Positions 7,338 through 7,790 of a stretch of 7,790 nt of DNA are shown piece after piece. This DNA comes from an uncultured Haemophilus sp. (GTDB taxonomy: Bacteria; Pseudomonadota; Gammaproteobacteria; Enterobacterales; Pasteurellaceae). The position numbers and the translations under genes are program-made. The stretch covers positions 1 to 7,790 of the forward strand of contig CABSZQ010000054.1 in NCBI GenBank assembly GCA_902482195.1, written 5' to 3'. Each line of letters starts with the position of its first letter. Position 1 is the stretch's first letter. The notes under the pieces are model-generated. The model made no database searches. It saw only the letters and a program-made list of their open reading frames with translations, and was not told where the DNA came from.

Positions 7338-7790
7338 TAGCTTGAGAACTCCACTAAGCCCACAACATTATTTTCATCATTGACCACAACAAGAGAGTGA
7401 ATTTTCTTCTCTTTCATCAAGTCTTCCGCTTTCGCTAAGAATTCATTTTCATGAATCGTTTTTGGTGACGAGGTCATCAATTCTTTCGCGGTTTTATTAA
7501 GTGTGTCAGCACCATTAGCTGTTAATGCTCGGCGCACATCACCATCAGTAATAATGCCTTTAAGTTGTTGGTTTTCCATGACTAATGCCACCCCCATACG
7601 ACCTTCATTCATAATAGTTAAGCAATCAGTGAAGCTGGTATCTGGTGTGGTAATCGGCAATCGAGTTTGCATTTGATCTTTTACTTTGCATAACAAACGA
7701 CGACCAAGGCTACCGCCTGGATGGAATTTCGCAAAATCAGCCGGTTGGAAATGACGCGCAGTAATCAATGAAACGGCAAGGGCATCACCT
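7337..7790 (-). CDS. kdsD: KdsD, D-arabinose 5-phosphate isomerase, 3' half only
   Basis: Isomerase that converts D-ribulose 5-phosphate to D-arabinose 5-phosphate, the first committed step towards Kdo. The frame is open to the right edge, so the N-terminal SIS domain lies outside and only about 150 codons are in view. The TTG at 7768 is an internal Leu codon, not a start, because GDALAVSL precedes it in frame. The visible part begins with the end of the SIS domain and the signature FHPGGSLGRRLL; its His probably corresponds to catalytic H193 of E. coli KdsD. Two CBS domains follow (from about VKDQMQTRLP and from about AKELMTSSPKT). The protein ends at VVGLVEFSS, several residues short of the E. 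coli C-terminus, which continues with a DLLRAG-like helix. The stop overlaps the kdsC ATG by one base. KpsF/GutQ paralogues share this architecture, but kdsC next door favours KdsD. Confidence 0.93.
   Translation of the reverse strand, partial: GDALAVSLITARHFQPADFAKFHPGGSLGRRLLCKVKDQMQTRLPITTPDTSFTDCLTIMNEGRMGVALVMENQQLKGIITDGDVRRALTANGADTLNKTAKELMTSSPKTIHENEFLAKAEDLMKEKKIHSLVVVNDENNVVGLVEFSS

Noticed and set aside
7766..7768. TTG as a start codon for a short CBS-domain protein
   Set aside because: The frame continues upstream in phase with GDALAVSL to the window edge, so this is the interior of kdsD.

Overview
The window looks like chromosomal DNA from the Haemophilus branch of the Pasteurellaceae. 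It is AT-rich and carries exact copies of the 9-bp uptake signal AAGTGCGGT typical of Haemophilus, Aggregatibacter and Pasteurella. Its proteins read as orthologues of enterobacterial envelope and RNA-chaperone genes. A Haemophilus close to H. parainfluenzae or H. influenzae is my best guess; the species is inference.

Layout. (1) 1-1971, minus: prc, the periplasmic tail-specific protease, whose last residues lie beyond the left edge. (2) 2000-2647, minus: proQ, a FinO-family RNA chaperone, 28 bp upstream of prc and probably co-transcribed with it. (3) 2648-2816: a divergent intergenic region with one uptake signal and a good -10 box for the genes to its right. (4) 2817-4070 and 4054-6711, plus: letA and letB (yebS/yebT family), overlapping by 17 bp. 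They encode an eight-helix zinc-ribbon membrane protein and an inner-membrane-anchored protein with seven MCE domains, predicted to span the periplasm for lipid transport. (5) 6712-6791: an intergenic stretch holding a 15-bp-stem terminator built from two uptake signals in inverted orientation, shared by the converging letAB and kdsDC units. (6) 6792-7337 and 7337-7790, minus: kdsC and the 3' half of kdsD, enzymes of the Kdo branch of lipopolysaccharide synthesis, overlapping by one base.

Most of the genes serve the cell envelope: Prc edits periplasmic and septal proteins, LetAB moves lipids between membranes, and KdsD/KdsC make Kdo for the LPS inner core. ProQ is the exception, a post-transcriptional regulator. 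The prc-proQ / letA-letB arrangement matches the E. coli order, apart from a gene (msrC) that in E. coli lies between proQ and letA. I see no mobile element, RNA gene, CRISPR array or prophage, and no clearly undescribed system. The points worth a second look are regulatory or architectural: the short letA leader, the uptake-signal terminator, the divergent third MCE domain and the short KdsD C-terminus.
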